A DNA stretch of 64,000 nucleotides from Sphingobacteriales bacterium (GTDB taxonomy: Bacteria > Bacteroidota > Bacteroidia > Chitinophagales > Chitinophagaceae): contig JACPUV010000026.1 in NCBI GenBank assembly GCA_016192105.1, forward strand, positions 62,001-126,000, written 5' to 3'. The first letter of the stretch is position 1, and each line of letters begins with the position of its first letter. Below the pieces are notes generated by a model. It did not search any database and was not told where the DNA came from. It worked only from the letters and a program-made list of their open reading frames with translations. This document shows positions 43,948-53,436 of this stretch, piece after piece. The position numbers and the translations under genes are program-made.

Positions 43948-44907
43948 CTATTCCAGACTAAACAAGCTATCCACAAATTCATGTTTGTCAAACACCAGCA
44001 GGTCTTCCATCTTTTCTCCCACCCCAATGAATTTTACCGGTATCTTAAACTGATCCGCAACGGCCAGGACCACACCTCCTTTGGCGGTGCCATCGAGTTT
44101 GGTAATAGCTAAAGCAGTTACATCGGTTGCTGCCGTAAAATGTTTAGCCTGCTCCAGTGCATTCTGCCCGGTGCTGCCATCCAGTACCAATAATACTTCG
44201 TGGGGGGCCTCCGGTATGGTTTTCTGAATCACGCGTTTAATCTTGCTTAGTTCATCCATCAGGTGGACCTTATTGTGCAAGCGGCCCGCTGTATCGATCA
44301 GTACCACATCACTGTTTTTTGAGACTGCGCTCTGCACCGTATCAAAAGCTACCGCAGCCGGATCACTGCCCATGGCCTGCTTCACAATCGGTACTCCCAC
44401 CCGCTCACTCCAGATCGTCAGCTGGTCCACTGCGGCGGCCCGGAAGGTGTCAGCAGCGCCCAGCAGGACTTCTTTACCCGCTTTCCTGAAATGATAGGCC
44501 AGTTTGCCGATCGTAGTGGTTTTTCCCACTCCATTTACCCCAACGACTAAAATGATATAGGGCTTTGAAGGCAGCGCCGAATTGAAAGCATAACTGTTTG
44601 ACCCGGCAGTATCGGCCAGCAATCCTTCAATTTCTTCCTGCAGCATTTTATTAAGCTCGGCTGAATTCAGGTACTTGTCCTTCGATACCCTTTTCTCAAT
44701 CCGTTCAATGATCTTAACGGTGGTTTCAATGCCCACATCGGCACCCACCAGGGCCTCTTCCAGGTTATCCAGCACTTCCTCATCCACCGTGCTTTTCCCG
44801 GCGATCGCCTTGGTCAGCCTTGAAAGGAAACCTTCCTTGGTTTTCTTCAACCCCTCGTCGAGGCTTTCCTTTTCTTTCTTCCCGAATAATTTATTAAAAA
44901 AACCCAT
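43948..44907 (-). CDS. ftsY: Signal recognition particle receptor FtsY
   Basis: This 319-aa SRP GTPase docks SRP-ribosome complexes at the membrane. NG-domain motifs are VVGVNGVGKTTTIGKLA (about 118-134), AADTFRAAAVDQL, LIDTAGRLHNK and ITKLDGTAKGG. The N-terminal acidic A-domain of E. coli is missing, as in many bacteria; the protein starts MGFFNKLFGKKEKES, a short amphipathic anchor. It lies downstream of the rpmB-rpmG-DUF4295 cluster, a conserved order in Bacteroidota, but beyond a terminator. Confidence 0.96.
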   Translation of the reverse strand: MGFFNKLFGKKEKESLDEGLKKTKEGFLSRLTKAIAGKSTVDEEVLDNLEEALVGADVGIETTVKIIERIEKRVSKDKYLNSAELNKMLQEEIEGLLADTAGSNSYAFNSALPSKPYIILVVGVNGVGKTTTIGKLAYHFRKAGKEVLLGAADTFRAAAVDQLTIWSERVGVPIVKQAMGSDPAAVAFDTVQSAVSKNSDVVLIDTAGRLHNKVHLMDELSKIKRVIQKTIPEAPHEVLLVLDGSTGQNALEQAKHFTAATDVTALAITKLDGTAKGGVVLAVADQFKIPVKFIGVGEKMEDLLVFDKHEFVDSLFSLE

Positions 44908-44946
44908 GGTGTATTTTTTTCGTTACCTAACAGATAGGAGATCCAG

Positions 44947-44997
44947 GTTGCGCGTTGCGAGATGTGAGCCTGCCTGCCGGCAAAGGCAGGTTGCGAG
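44947..44997. repeat. Heptamer array interrupted by a palindromic element
   Basis: GTTGCGC, GTTGCGA and GATGTGA are followed by CCTGCC (44969-44974), a 10-base loop and GGCAGG (44985-44990). TTGCGAG follows. The palindrome looks inserted in the array. A related copy is at 60209. Confidence 0.65.
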
Positions 44998-45130
44998 TAA
45001 ACAGCCCCTACTAAGAAAGGTCAGCTAAACATTCTAAACTCTCCTTTCAAACTTCTTATTCTTTAAAACTCCCTCACCCCCCCTTTCAAACTCCATCTCC
45101 TCTCAAACTCCCTCAACTAATTTAAACAAC

Positions 45131-45160
45131 AAAAGCCATTCGCAGTAACGAATAGCTTTT
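45131..45160 (-). terminator. Terminator of the ribosomal protein cluster
   Basis: AAAAGCcATTCG (45131-45142) pairs with CGAATaGCTTTT (45149-45160), with one mismatch pair. On the minus strand it ends in a T-rich run. Confidence 0.7.
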
Positions 45161-45183
45161 AATATTGTCAGGCGAACCCGCAA

Positions 45184-45354
45184 TTACTTTTGAGCGAGGA
45201 AATCCTTCACTTTATCCTTGTGCACCATTTGTTCCTTGAACGTATAAGCTCCGGTCTTGGGACTGCGGACAGCCTTGATCACTTTGGTATAGTTCTTTGC
45301 TTCGGCGGCCTGTTTGGGGTCTTTCTTAATCGCCGTTTTTGCTGCTTTTGCCAT
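45184..45354 (-). CDS. DUF4295 family small protein
   Basis: This 56-aa, very basic protein reads MAKAAKTAIKKDPKQAAEAK at the start and ends in KDKVKDFLAQK. Such a protein follows rpmG in most Bacteroidota and is annotated DUF4295. Its place behind L28 and L33 and its charge suggest a ribosome-associated role, which is inference. It is preceded by rpmG and followed by a terminator. Confidence 0.9.
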   Translation of the reverse strand: MAKAAKTAIKKDPKQAAEAKNYTKVIKAVRSPKTGAYTFKEQMVHKDKVKDFLAQK

Positions 45355-45433
45355 GATGTTAAGTTGATATGTTTATAAGCTGATAAGTTTACAGGACCCT
45401 GTCAACCAGTTTACCCGTTAACTATTCAACTGA

Positions 45434-45616
45434 TTACTTGATTTCCTTGTGAACAGTTACCTTCTTCAGAATGGGGTTAAATTTCTTCAACTCCAGACGC
45501 TCGGGGTTGTTCTTTTTGTTTTTTACCGTGATGTAACGGCTGGTGCCGGGCTGACCACTGTTTTTGTGCTCAGTACACTCCAGGATTACTTGTACACGGT
45601 TGCCTTTCTTTGCCAT
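45434..45616 (-). CDS. rpmG: 50S ribosomal protein L33
   Basis: This 60-aa protein has the L33 pattern [20 protein letters not shown], then [21 protein letters not shown]. It has only one cysteine (in LECTE), so the CxxC zinc pairs of the zinc-binding form are absent. It lies between rpmB and the DUF4295 gene in one transcript. Confidence 0.97.
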   Translation of the reverse strand: MAKKGNRVQVILECTEHKNSGQPGTSRYITVKNKKNNPERLELKKFNPILKKVTVHKEIK

Positions 45617-45670
45617 GATTAATTAACCTATTTGATTAAAATTCGTTTGTCTCTTGAAACTGCCGCCAGA

Positions 45671-45907
45671 CTAGATTTTTTCACCTCTGGCCCTCAGCTC
45701 TTTTACCACACTGTACAGGCCATTTTTATTAATGGTCCGGATCGCTTCAGTGGATAATTTCAGCGTAATCCATTTATCTTCTTCGGCCAGGTAAAACTTC
45801 TTTTTCTGCAAATTGGGCAGAAAACGACGCTTGGTCTTGATATTGGAGTGCGAAACCTTGTTTCCTCCGATCGGCATTTTACCTGTAACCTGACATACTC
45901 TTGCCAT
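45671..45907 (-). CDS. rpmB: 50S ribosomal protein L28
   Basis: This 78-aa protein is typical L28: [34 protein letters not shown], then a C-terminal helix ending ELRARGEKI. It is first in the cluster, with a clear -7 box 24 bases upstream. Confidence 0.97.
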   Translation of the reverse strand: MARVCQVTGKMPIGGNKVSHSNIKTKRRFLPNLQKKKFYLAEEDKWITLKLSTEAIRTINKNGLYSVVKELRARGEKI

Positions 45908-45930
45908 GATTGATACAATTTTTGGGACGG

Positions 45931-45938
45931 CAAAGGTA
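45931..45938 (-). promoter_or_regulatory. -7 box TACCTTTG of rpmB
   Basis: Exact TAnnTTTG match on the minus strand, 23 bases before the rpmB ATG. Confidence 0.7.
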
Positions 45939-46127
45939 GGGAAAACCAGTTAATTAATAGGCTGATCTGCCTGTTTTTTTGGCAAATTTCTTCACATCCC
46001 CCGAAAATACGGGCCGCCCTCGATTTCAGGAGCGAAAATAGGGTTTTTGGACCGCCGGGGCTGCCCCCGACCGGACCGGCCCCTCAACGGCCCGCATCCT
46101 GCTTTTGCCAATTGGGCCATTTCGGAT

Positions 46128-46135
46128 AACTTCGC
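46128..46135 (+). promoter_or_regulatory. -7 box TAACTTCG of lpd
   Basis: One mismatch to TAnnTTTG, with TTTG at 46105-46108 as a -33 element. The 5' leader would be about 43 bases. Confidence 0.5.
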
Positions 46136-46183
46136 AGCTCGTTATCGATCAATTCTTTTACTTATCAACTAATTATCAGAAAT

Positions 46184-47587
46184 ATGGCATACGATGTAGT
46201 TGTTCTCGGAAGTGGTCCCGGTGGTTATGTAGCAGCGATCCGGGCTTCTCAATTAGGTTTTAAAACGGCAGTAATTGAAAAGGAAAGCCTGGGCGGGATC
46301 TGCCTGAACTGGGGCTGTATCCCCACCAAGGCCCTCCTGAAAAGCGCCCAGGTGAATGAATATATCAAACATGCCAGGGATTTCGGGATCGAGGCATCCG
46401 GTACACCCCAATTTGAGGCGGTGATCAAAAGGAGCCGCGGCGTGGCCGATAAAATGAGCAAAGGGGTCCAGTTCCTGATGAAAAAGAACAAGATCGATGT
46501 GATCATGGGCTTTGGCAAACTGATCGCCAAGGGCAAACTGGAAGTGACCGATAAAGAGGGTAAGAAACAGGTGGTGGAAGCCAAACATATTATCATCGCT
46601 ACCGGCGGACGCAGCCGGCAGCTCCCGAACCTTCCGATCGATGGCAAAAAGATCATCGGCTACCGCGAAGCCCTGGCTCTGCCCCAACTGCCCAAATCCA
46701 TGATCGTGGTAGGCAGCGGTGCCATCGGGGTTGAATTCGCCTATTTCTACAACAGCATGGGCAGTAAAGTGACCATCGTGGAATTCCTGCCCCGGATCGT
46801 CCCGGTGGAAGACGAAGATATCTCCAAAGAGCTCGAAAAACAGTATAAAAAGACCGGGATTGATATCCTGACCGGCAGTGAAGTAACGGCTGTTGATACA
46901 ACCGGTAACGGCATAAAAGCAAAAGTAAAAACAGCTACAGGCGAACTGACCCTGGAAGCCGATATTTTATTGAGCGCTGTGGGTGTGTCTGCCAATATCG
47001 AAGGGATCGGGCTGGAAGAACTGGGCATCAAAACTGAGAAAGGCAAAATCCTGGTAGATAAATACAGCCAGACCAATGTCCCGGGTATCTATGCCATTGG
47101 TGACTGTTCACCCGGCCAGGCCCTGGCGCATGTGGCCAGTAAGGAAGGGATCGTTTGCGTGGAAGCCATCGGGTACAACGAGAAAAAATACAACCACCTG
47201 CCGGAAGCCATTGATTATAACAATATCCCCGGCTGTACTTTTTGTGTACCGGAAATCGCATCGGTGGGTTATACCGAGAAACAGGCCAAAGATGCCGGGT
47301 ACGAGATCAAAATAGGTAAGTTCCCCCTCAGCGCCAGCGGTAAAGCATCTGCGGCCGGGCATCCTGAGGGATTTATCAAAGTGATCTTCGATGCCAAATA
47401 CGGGGAATGGCTGGGTACGCATATGATCGGCTACAATGTAACGGAACTGATCGCGGAAACGGTGACCGCCCGTAAACTGGAAACCACCTACCATGAAGTC
47501 CTGAATGCGATCCACCCCCATCCGACCATCAGTGAAAGCATTAAGGATGCGATTGAAGTGGCTTACGGAGAAGCGATTCATATTTAA
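46184..47587 (+). CDS. lpd: Dihydrolipoyl dehydrogenase
   Basis: This 467-aa FAD enzyme is the E3 component that reoxidises lipoyl groups with NAD. The N-terminal FAD motif VVLGSGPGGYVAAIRA, the redox disulfide in GGICLNWGCIPTKALL, the NAD motif VVGSGAIGVEFAYFY and the C-terminal dimer motif HPHPTISE are intact. It stands alone with its own promoter and terminator. A matching E2 gene is at 61.8 kb. Confidence 0.97.
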   Translation: MAYDVVVLGSGPGGYVAAIRASQLGFKTAVIEKESLGGICLNWGCIPTKALLKSAQVNEYIKHARDFGIEASGTPQFEAVIKRSRGVADKMSKGVQFLMKKNKIDVIMGFGKLIAKGKLEVTDKEGKKQVVEAKHIIIATGGRSRQLPNLPIDGKKIIGYREALALPQLPKSMIVVGSGAIGVEFAYFYNSMGSKVTIVEFLPRIVPVEDEDISKELEKQYKKTGIDILTGSEVTAVDTTGNGIKAKVKTATGELTLEADILLSAVGVSANIEGIGLEELGIKTEKGKILVDKYSQTNVPGIYAIGDCSPGQALAHVASKEGIVCVEAIGYNEKKYNHLPEAIDYNNIPGCTFCVPEIASVGYTEKQAKDAGYEIKIGKFPLSASGKASAAGHPEGFIKVIFDAKYGEWLGTHMIGYNVTELIAETVTARKLETTYHEVLNAIHPHPTISESIKDAIEVAYGEAIHI

Positions 47588-47669
47588 GATTCCGGCTGAC
47601 CGGACCGTTTCACCGCGAGGCGGTCAGGCAGGCAAACAAGATTAAAGGTTCAAACCTCAACTACTTTCT

Positions 47670-47704
47670 AAGGGCTGTCCTGAATTAAAGGACAGCCCTT
47701 TTCT
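47670..47704. terminator. Intrinsic terminator after lpd
   Basis: AAGGGCTGTCC (47670-47680) pairs with GGACAGCCCTT (47690-47700), followed by a short T-rich run. Confidence 0.88.
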
Positions 47705-47805
47705 TATCAGAAAGATTTAAGCGCCGGTACCGAATGGTACGGTCGCTCCGATAAAAGACAGGTTTATCTGTTTTGCAACAAGTTTGTTCCTGTTCAGCAC
47801 TAAAA

Positions 47806-47830
47806 CAAAAAAGGTCGCTGGCAAGCGACC
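47806..47830 (-). terminator. Terminator of the M43 protease gene
   Basis: On the minus strand GGTCGCT and AGCGACC flank a 4-base loop and run into TTTTTTG. Confidence 0.8.
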
Positions 47831-47862
47831 CTTTGGCGTTAGTATGTATTCTGGTTGCGACT

Positions 47863-49089
47863 TTACAGTTTTACAAACTTCATCTTCATAGACACTCCCT
47901 GTTCACTTTTTGCTGCAAGGAAATATACACCGGGCTTAAGCCGGGCTATATTTATCGATTGGACCCTATTGGTAATTGTCACATTCATAAGCCGTTGTCC
48001 TGCCAGGTTACTGACAAAAATAGTTTTACCCATCCAGCGCACATCATAAGAAAAATCGAGATACAGTTCCGAAGAAGCGGGGTTCGGGTACATTTTCACT
48101 TCCAGCCAGCGCGGCTCTTCTTCCGGTAAAGGTGTTTCATATACCTGCGGCTTATCCAGTCCGGATGAATTCAGCAAACTGTTTCTTACCCCCCCTGCTG
48201 CAAACAGCGCCTGCATCCGGGCCTTCTGGCCTTTCGTAAACAGGTTCATACAGGCGTCATTGGTAAAATCCATGTAATTATTGTACATATCACCGGTTGG
48301 ACTGTTCCCGCAGGTGATCCTCACCGTGCTGGGACAACCGCTCGTGTACGAAGCCTGTTTGGGGGTATCCTCTACTCCATCGTCCCCGCAGTACTCATCT
48401 CCCCAGAGGTGTTTAAGTCCCAGCCAGTGACCGGCTTCATGGACTAAGGTCTTCTGTCCTGCGCCAAAAGCGGCCAGCCCCAGTACAATCCCGTCCAGGC
48501 CGGGTGCGCAGCCCGGAACACTGGAGTACCCGGCGAATTTCTCCATATTACAGACCCAGATATTGAGGTAGTTCTTACTGTCCCAGGCATCATCCCCCAT
48601 TTCAGCCGAAAATTTCATTTTATCATCCATTACCCATTTGGTTACCGGTGTATATTTCCGGATAATTCCCGTGGTGGAGTGTTTCCGGGAATCTGAACCC
48701 GCCAGGTGAAATTCAATTTCACAATCCGCTGCCCGGGATTTGAAAACAGCCGGCGTTTTGACCGTATCGGCATTTTGACGCCTGAATGCACGGTTCAGCA
48801 GATCGAGTTGGGCCGCCACCTGGGCATCTGATACTTTCTGATCCGTAGTATGATAAAGATTATGAATGACCACCGGGATCTTAATCACCCCGTTTTCCAG
48901 GCGGCTCATCACCGGGTTGGCCGTAACCTGCCGGATAAACGACTCCGCCTGCTTTAGAGCGCCGGACAATAAGGGGTCCCGGGATAGCTGCTCCCGGGTA
49001 TAATCTGCGGTTACACAACCCTGTTGCGCCCGGAGCGTATTAAAAAAGAACAGACCAATAAAAACAAACAGGATGCTTCCCGCCTTCAT
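47863..49089 (-). CDS. Secreted M43-type zinc metalloprotease with type IX secretion tail
   Basis: This 408-aa protein has a signal peptide (1-21, cut RAQ|Q) and a pappalysin/ulilysin-like catalytic domain. The domain has zinc motif HEAGHWLGLKH and a Met-turn at NYMDF. Cysteines around CAPGLDG, YCGDDGVEDTP and ITCGNSPTGDMYNNYMD are typical of M43. The last 80 residues, from MYPNPASSELYLDF to KMKFVKL, form a type A sorting domain for the type IX secretion system. It is therefore exported to the cell surface or medium. Confidence 0.92.
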   Translation of the reverse strand: MKAGSILFVFIGLFFFNTLRAQQGCVTADYTREQLSRDPLLSGALKQAESFIRQVTANPVMSRLENGVIKIPVVIHNLYHTTDQKVSDAQVAAQLDLLNRAFRRQNADTVKTPAVFKSRAADCEIEFHLAGSDSRKHSTTGIIRKYTPVTKWVMDDKMKFSAEMGDDAWDSKNYLNIWVCNMEKFAGYSSVPGCAPGLDGIVLGLAAFGAGQKTLVHEAGHWLGLKHLWGDEYCGDDGVEDTPKQASYTSGCPSTVRITCGNSPTGDMYNNYMDFTNDACMNLFTKGQKARMQALFAAGGVRNSLLNSSGLDKPQVYETPLPEEEPRWLEVKMYPNPASSELYLDFSYDVRWMGKTIFVSNLAGQRLMNVTITNRVQSINIARLKPGVYFLAAKSEQGVSMKMKFVKL

Positions 49090-49339
49090 AGTTCCAAATT
49101 ATTACAGGTGTACAGGGCTCACAAAATGGCCATGAGTCATTCAACGGGATTGGAAAAAATGAAGGATAAAGGGAAATTGTAAGAGGGCGTTTCAGGGATC
49201 AGATTTGGATGGAGTTTCGCGGGACAAGGTATAAAGTGTAAATATAAAATGAAAAAATCGTAAATCCAACTGTCCGGCTACCGTAATTTTACCATACCCT
49301 GTTTTCAAAGCTTTAACAGGGAAAACAAAAGGCAGTACC

Positions 49340-49347
49340 TAAATTTG
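49340..49347 (+). promoter_or_regulatory. -7 box TAAATTTG
   Basis: Exact TAnnTTTG match, 16 bases before ATG 49364. Confidence 0.65.
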
Positions 49348-49363
49348 CTGCAATTTATCCGAT

Positions 49364-50155
49364 ATGAAATTTGTACAAGTATTTATTGGGCTCCTGTTAT
49401 TGCCGGCCTGCAACGGAACCGGTAACGATCCAAAGCCGGAAACCCCGCCGGTCAATATTCCGAAAAGCCTGAGCTATTCCATCGTGGCCACCTACCCGCA
49501 CGATACCAGTTCATATACACAGGGCCTGCTTGTGTATAATGGCCAGCTCTATGAAGGAACCGGGAATTACAAAAAATCCCGGCTACGGAAAATAGATCTT
49601 AAAACCGGGGAGGCCCTGCAGGAAATTTCACTGAATCCTCTCTATTTCGGGGAAGGGGTCACGATCCTGCGTGATACAGTGTACCAGCTTACCTGGAAAG
49701 AAAAAAAAGTCCTGGTATATACCCTGAAAGATTTTAAAAAAATAAAGGAATATACGGTGGATTTTGAAGGCTGGGGATTAACCACTGATGGCTCGAACCT
49801 CATTGTAACAACCGGTACAGGTGAATTATTTTTTTATAAGCCCGATGGCTTTACGCTGCTGCGTACCCAGGTTGTCACTGAAGCCGGCACACCTACCTAT
49901 AACCTGAACGAACTGGAATATATTGACGGATATATTTATGCCAACCAATATACCACCCCCTATATTTTTAAAATCAACCCCACTACCGGTGAAATAGTGG
50001 CCAAAGCAGACCTGACCAATACCTGGAACAGGGCTAAATCTTTATACACTGAAACGGAAGTGCCCAACGGTATCGCGTATGACGCGGTTACAAAGAAGAT
50101 CTACATTACCGGTAAATGGTGGCCCGAACTCTACGAAGTGCAGTTTTCCCAGTAA
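49364..50155 (+). CDS. Glutaminyl-peptide cyclotransferase lipoprotein
   Basis: This 263-aa protein has a lipoprotein signal (LLLPAC, Cys16) and a five-bladed beta-propeller of the plant/bacterial QC family. The opening blade SIVATYPHDTSSYTQGLLVYN, then YEGTGNYKKSRLRKID, FGEGVTIL and NELEYIDGYIYANQY are characteristic. It should cyclise N-terminal Gln to pyroglutamate on exported proteins. Signal peptidase leaves such Gln in several secreted proteins in this window, which fits. Confidence 0.9.
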   Translation: MKFVQVFIGLLLLPACNGTGNDPKPETPPVNIPKSLSYSIVATYPHDTSSYTQGLLVYNGQLYEGTGNYKKSRLRKIDLKTGEALQEISLNPLYFGEGVTILRDTVYQLTWKEKKVLVYTLKDFKKIKEYTVDFEGWGLTTDGSNLIVTTGTGELFFYKPDGFTLLRTQVVTEAGTPTYNLNELEYIDGYIYANQYTTPYIFKINPTTGEIVAKADLTNTWNRAKSLYTETEVPNGIAYDAVTKKIYITGKWWPELYEVQFSQ

Positions 50156-50166
50156 ACAGGTCCGGC

Positions 50167-51063
50167 TTATTTCCCGATGATATAAATAACCGAACTGCAT
50201 TTCTTTGTATCCCTTAGCGCTGCCAGGTTGGACAGGAGCCCCCTGAAGAATGCAGCAGCCAGCCGCGTCCTGCCATTCTTGTATTTACTGCTGAGCAGGG
50301 ACACATAGAAGCTGTCGTACCACATCGGTTTATACTCCAGCAGCCGGAGTCCGTGTTTTTCCACCAGGCTTTTCATAGCAGCCGGGGAAAAATGATAGAG
50401 GTGACGGGGTACATCATACGCAGCCCAGCAGGCGCCATAGGCGGCCGCATCCCCGGATGTATAATTCGGAACTGCAATAACGAGACGCCCTTTTTCTTTC
50501 AGCAGGGTTTTCAATTTTGCCAGGTATCCCTGCAGGTCATGCACATGCTCAAGTACATGCCACATGGTGATCGCGTCAAACTGGTTATTGCCGAGTTCAT
50601 AAAACCGGCCGGTATCCTGCAGCTCCACCCCAAAACTATCTTTCGCCACCTGCCGGGCATCCGCATCCGGCTCCAGCCCGGTTACATTCCATCCATTCAC
50701 TTTCATTTCCCCGGCAAAAGCACCTGTGCCGCTGCCCAGGTCCAGTAACCGGCCTGCTGCAAGCCCGGTTTGCCGTTGTATCAGTTTTCGTTTTTGCTTC
50801 AGGGTTCTTTTCCGCACCCATTGGTAGAGTGTATTGACCAGCCCTTTGGACGTATTGGTATGGGAAATATAATTTTCGGATTTGTAATAAGGAGCAATGG
50901 CGGCCGCGCCGGGTGCATCCTGTGTGAAGCGGGTAGTACAAGCGCCACATTCAAACACGGAAAAAGTCTCCCCGCTTACGGTATAATCTTTTGCCCTTAA
51001 AACTTCGCTTATTGCTGCAGCCCCGCAAACCGGGCAATGGGTATAATGTACCAGCTCTTTCAT
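50167..51063 (-). CDS. Class I SAM-dependent methyltransferase with zinc-ribbon-like N-terminus
   Basis: This 298-aa protein starts with CPVCG and CGACTTRF cysteine pairs (about residues 10-45) that may bind zinc. A methyltransferase fold with motif I LLDLGSGTGAF, LEPDADAR and WHVLEHVHD follows. The arrangement resembles enzymes acting on sugars or lipids; the substrate is unknown. ATG 51063 is preferred to a TTG 15 bases upstream. Confidence 0.82.
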   Translation of the reverse strand: MKELVHYTHCPVCGAAAISEVLRAKDYTVSGETFSVFECGACTTRFTQDAPGAAAIAPYYKSENYISHTNTSKGLVNTLYQWVRKRTLKQKRKLIQRQTGLAAGRLLDLGSGTGAFAGEMKVNGWNVTGLEPDADARQVAKDSFGVELQDTGRFYELGNNQFDAITMWHVLEHVHDLQGYLAKLKTLLKEKGRLVIAVPNYTSGDAAAYGACWAAYDVPRHLYHFSPAAMKSLVEKHGLRLLEYKPMWYDSFYVSLLSSKYKNGRTRLAAAFFRGLLSNLAALRDTKKCSSVIYIIGK

Positions 51064-51112
51064 AATAGAAAGCAGCAAAGTAAAATCAAATTGTGCAAAT
51101 GAACGGGAAAAC

Positions 51113-51754
51113 CTAAGGTAATAAGCGGTACGTTAACCCGGCTTCGGCCGGAACCAGTTTTTTCGTATTGGCAGTAGCGGCCATCCCGACCCCGTTCTCC
51201 GAAAAATACCAGCCGATAAAGATCACCGAAAGAACTCCGGCCACCAGGGCCCCGGTCCACCAATAATTTTTCCGGTCGCCGGTTTGATTGAAATAGGCGG
51301 TCATTTCTTCGGAGGTCCGCTCTTCCTCCCCCACCCGCACTTTATGCGCCGCTTTGTCCCGCACTATTTTTTCCGCAGGTACGGCTGCTTCAATGCTTTT
51401 CTCTTCCACAGGGACAAATTTGATGTCCCCTGCCAGTCCTTTACTAAGCGTCCCCACTCCCTTCCATTCCACTGTCGTCCCCTGGCTGATGTCTTTTTTC
51501 AGGTCAAAGGCAAAATCATTGTAACGGATCACCGCATCGCGTTCCGAAACCCGCAGTGCAGCTCCCAGCCAGCTAAAGAAACTTTTTCCGGGCAGGTTTC
51601 CGGCCGGTTGTAAACGGATTGCAAAAGAAGGCGCTTCCATCCGTTTCTCCGGGAAATTGACCGTGGCCGGTTTGCGATCCACCCAAAAAGTGCCAATACC
51701 CGTTACTGGTAATTGTTTATGCTGAATGAGGTATTGATAAAGGGATTCGTACAT
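51113..51754 (-). CDS. HU/CCDC81-type N-terminal domain membrane protein
   Basis: This 213-aa protein begins ESLYQYLIQHKQLPVTGIGT and continues with a second similar domain (about 70-115). Together they match the HU-CCDC81 pair seen in Bacteroidota envelope proteins that often end in SPOR domains. One membrane helix lies at about 163-182 and a 30-residue tail follows; no SPOR domain is present. It is last in an operon with the beta-barrel and TPR genes, 2 bases after the barrel gene. Confidence 0.75.
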   Translation of the reverse strand: MYESLYQYLIQHKQLPVTGIGTFWVDRKPATVNFPEKRMEAPSFAIRLQPAGNLPGKSFFSWLGAALRVSERDAVIRYNDFAFDLKKDISQGTTVEWKGVGTLSKGLAGDIKFVPVEEKSIEAAVPAEKIVRDKAAHKVRVGEEERTSEEMTAYFNQTGDRKNYWWTGALVAGVLSVIFIGWYFSENGVGMAATANTKKLVPAEAGLTYRLLP

Positions 51755-51756
51755 GA

Positions 51757-53409
51757 TCAGTTCTTTTGATCGAACGAAAATACAACTCCGCCCACAAAGT
51801 TGAATCCATAAACCGGGTACTGGTTCCAGCGCTGGTATTCTTTGTTGAAAAGATTATTGAACTGGGCCCACAAATTGATATTCTTCGTGATCTTAAATTC
51901 CAGTCCCGCGTTCAGATCCACCGCGCCTTTCAGCCGGTCATCATCGCCGTTCTTCATTAAATAACGGGCTCCTCTCCAGGCAAACAGATCCGTCTTTAGC
52001 CAGAGATCCCTGATCACCTGCAGGCGCAGGGCCGCTTTCAGTTCAAGCGGGATCATGCCCCAGGCCTTTGCCTGTGTTTGCAAACCGGTGTACTGGTTGA
52101 ACTGGAGTCCCGCGATCAGGGAAAACTTTTCACCCGCTGTATAACCCAGTTCCCAGCCTAAGTTCAGCACATTCATTTTATCCTCGTACACCACTTTAAA
52201 GGATTTCCCATCCCCGGCAGCGCTGGTATCATTGATAAACAGGGGCTGGTTATTGATTCTATTAAACCCGACTTTGGCGGCATAACTGAAATGATCATCC
52301 ACGGCTCCCTTGAACCCGGCAAACCGTTCCTCAATCCAGGTATTGCGCAGTTGGTCCGGGGTCCAGAGCCAGGGGTTCCCGGAAGCGAGGTACTGGTAGG
52401 TTGTTTTCCGGACATACCCGGTCCAGCCGGCCTGGAAATTAAACCGCTTATCCCCGGTACCGATTTCCGCCAGGATATTCGGAAACATTTTGAACCTGCC
52501 GTTATCCCAGGAAGGGCGGATACCCGCCTGAACCCGGATCGGCGCGGTTTTGTATATGACCGAAGGAGAAATAAAGTACATCGTGTTATTGACCGCGGAT
52601 TTATGATCCGGGGAATAACGGGTCAGGTCAAACGTAATCCCGAGGTTGACCGCAAAGGCCTTCCCGATCGTTTTCTCCAACGGTGCATTTACCACGGTAT
52701 TGCTCTCGCTATTCTTATGGTTGTCGGAGAATACATCAATCTTCACTTCGGGTGCATAGGTCAGCCCGAACTCGGTCTTATTGATATTATGAAAAGCCAG
52801 TCTTCCGCTGATGGTCTGGAAACTCTGTTTCAGCGAATCCACGGAAAGCACCAGGCTGGACGGCAGGTACCCGTATTTATAGGTCCTGTCCCGCTTCATA
52901 CCGAGGCCGGCGTCCCATTGGAGATTATTACCTGATTTAAAATATCCCGACAAATGCAGGTTGGTGCTGCTGAATTTCTGGTAATCTCTTTTACTTTCGG
53001 AAGCCAGGTGTTTGGCATAAATATTCAACCCGGCGGTTTCCCCGTCACCCAGAGAGATACCGGCTTGTACAAAGGGTGTGCGGAGACTGCCAAAGCCGGC
53101 CTTGATATAACTGCTGTTATCAAATTTCACAGCCGAATCAACTGAAAGCGCCAGGGGTTTTAGTGAACCGGGTTGGTAAGCCAGGGCCAGGTTCTGGTTG
53201 GGGATTGTATAATCCAGCCGCGCCTTAGCCGTATCCGCCGCGGGAGGCGAGGCATTGAAATTGATCTTGGCCGCCTCGCGCAAAACCGGTTTGAAACTGG
53301 AAACGATGGTCACCCCTCCTTTCCCGCTGGTATCTTTCTGGGCAAAAGCCGTTCCCAGGTAAAAAAAGCCGATCCCGGATAAAACTATCTTTATGGCCGC
53401 TTGTCTCAT
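51757..53409 (-). CDS. Outer-membrane beta-barrel protein (TonB-dependent receptor-like barrel)
   Basis: This 550-aa protein has a signal peptide (about 1-23, cut GTAFA|Q). A short N-terminal region with ITVSSFKPVLREAAKI-like sequence (VTIVSSFKPVLREAAKINFN) precedes a long series of amphipathic strands ending in FSFDQKN. It ends like a TonB-dependent receptor barrel, but no plug domain or TonB box is apparent. ATG 53409 gives the better signal peptide; the longer frame uses TTG. It lies between the TPR and CCDC81-type genes. Confidence 0.78.
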   Translation of the reverse strand: MRQAAIKIVLSGIGFFYLGTAFAQKDTSGKGGVTIVSSFKPVLREAAKINFNASPPAADTAKARLDYTIPNQNLALAYQPGSLKPLALSVDSAVKFDNSSYIKAGFGSLRTPFVQAGISLGDGETAGLNIYAKHLASESKRDYQKFSSTNLHLSGYFKSGNNLQWDAGLGMKRDRTYKYGYLPSSLVLSVDSLKQSFQTISGRLAFHNINKTEFGLTYAPEVKIDVFSDNHKNSESNTVVNAPLEKTIGKAFAVNLGITFDLTRYSPDHKSAVNNTMYFISPSVIYKTAPIRVQAGIRPSWDNGRFKMFPNILAEIGTGDKRFNFQAGWTGYVRKTTYQYLASGNPWLWTPDQLRNTWIEERFAGFKGAVDDHFSYAAKVGFNRINNQPLFINDTSAAGDGKSFKVVYEDKMNVLNLGWELGYTAGEKFSLIAGLQFNQYTGLQTQAKAWGMIPLELKAALRLQVIRDLWLKTDLFAWRGARYLMKNGDDDRLKGAVDLNAGLEFKITKNINLWAQFNNLFNKEYQRWNQYPVYGFNFVGGVVFSFDQKN

Positions 53410-53436
53410 GGTATTCGCTGTTTTCAATTCGGTTAA

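Noticed and set aside
45000..45120. Repeats of CAAACTCC in the ftsY upstream gap as another heptamer array
   Set aside because: Intervals are 13, 17, 22 and 17 bases, so there is no steady 7-bp period.
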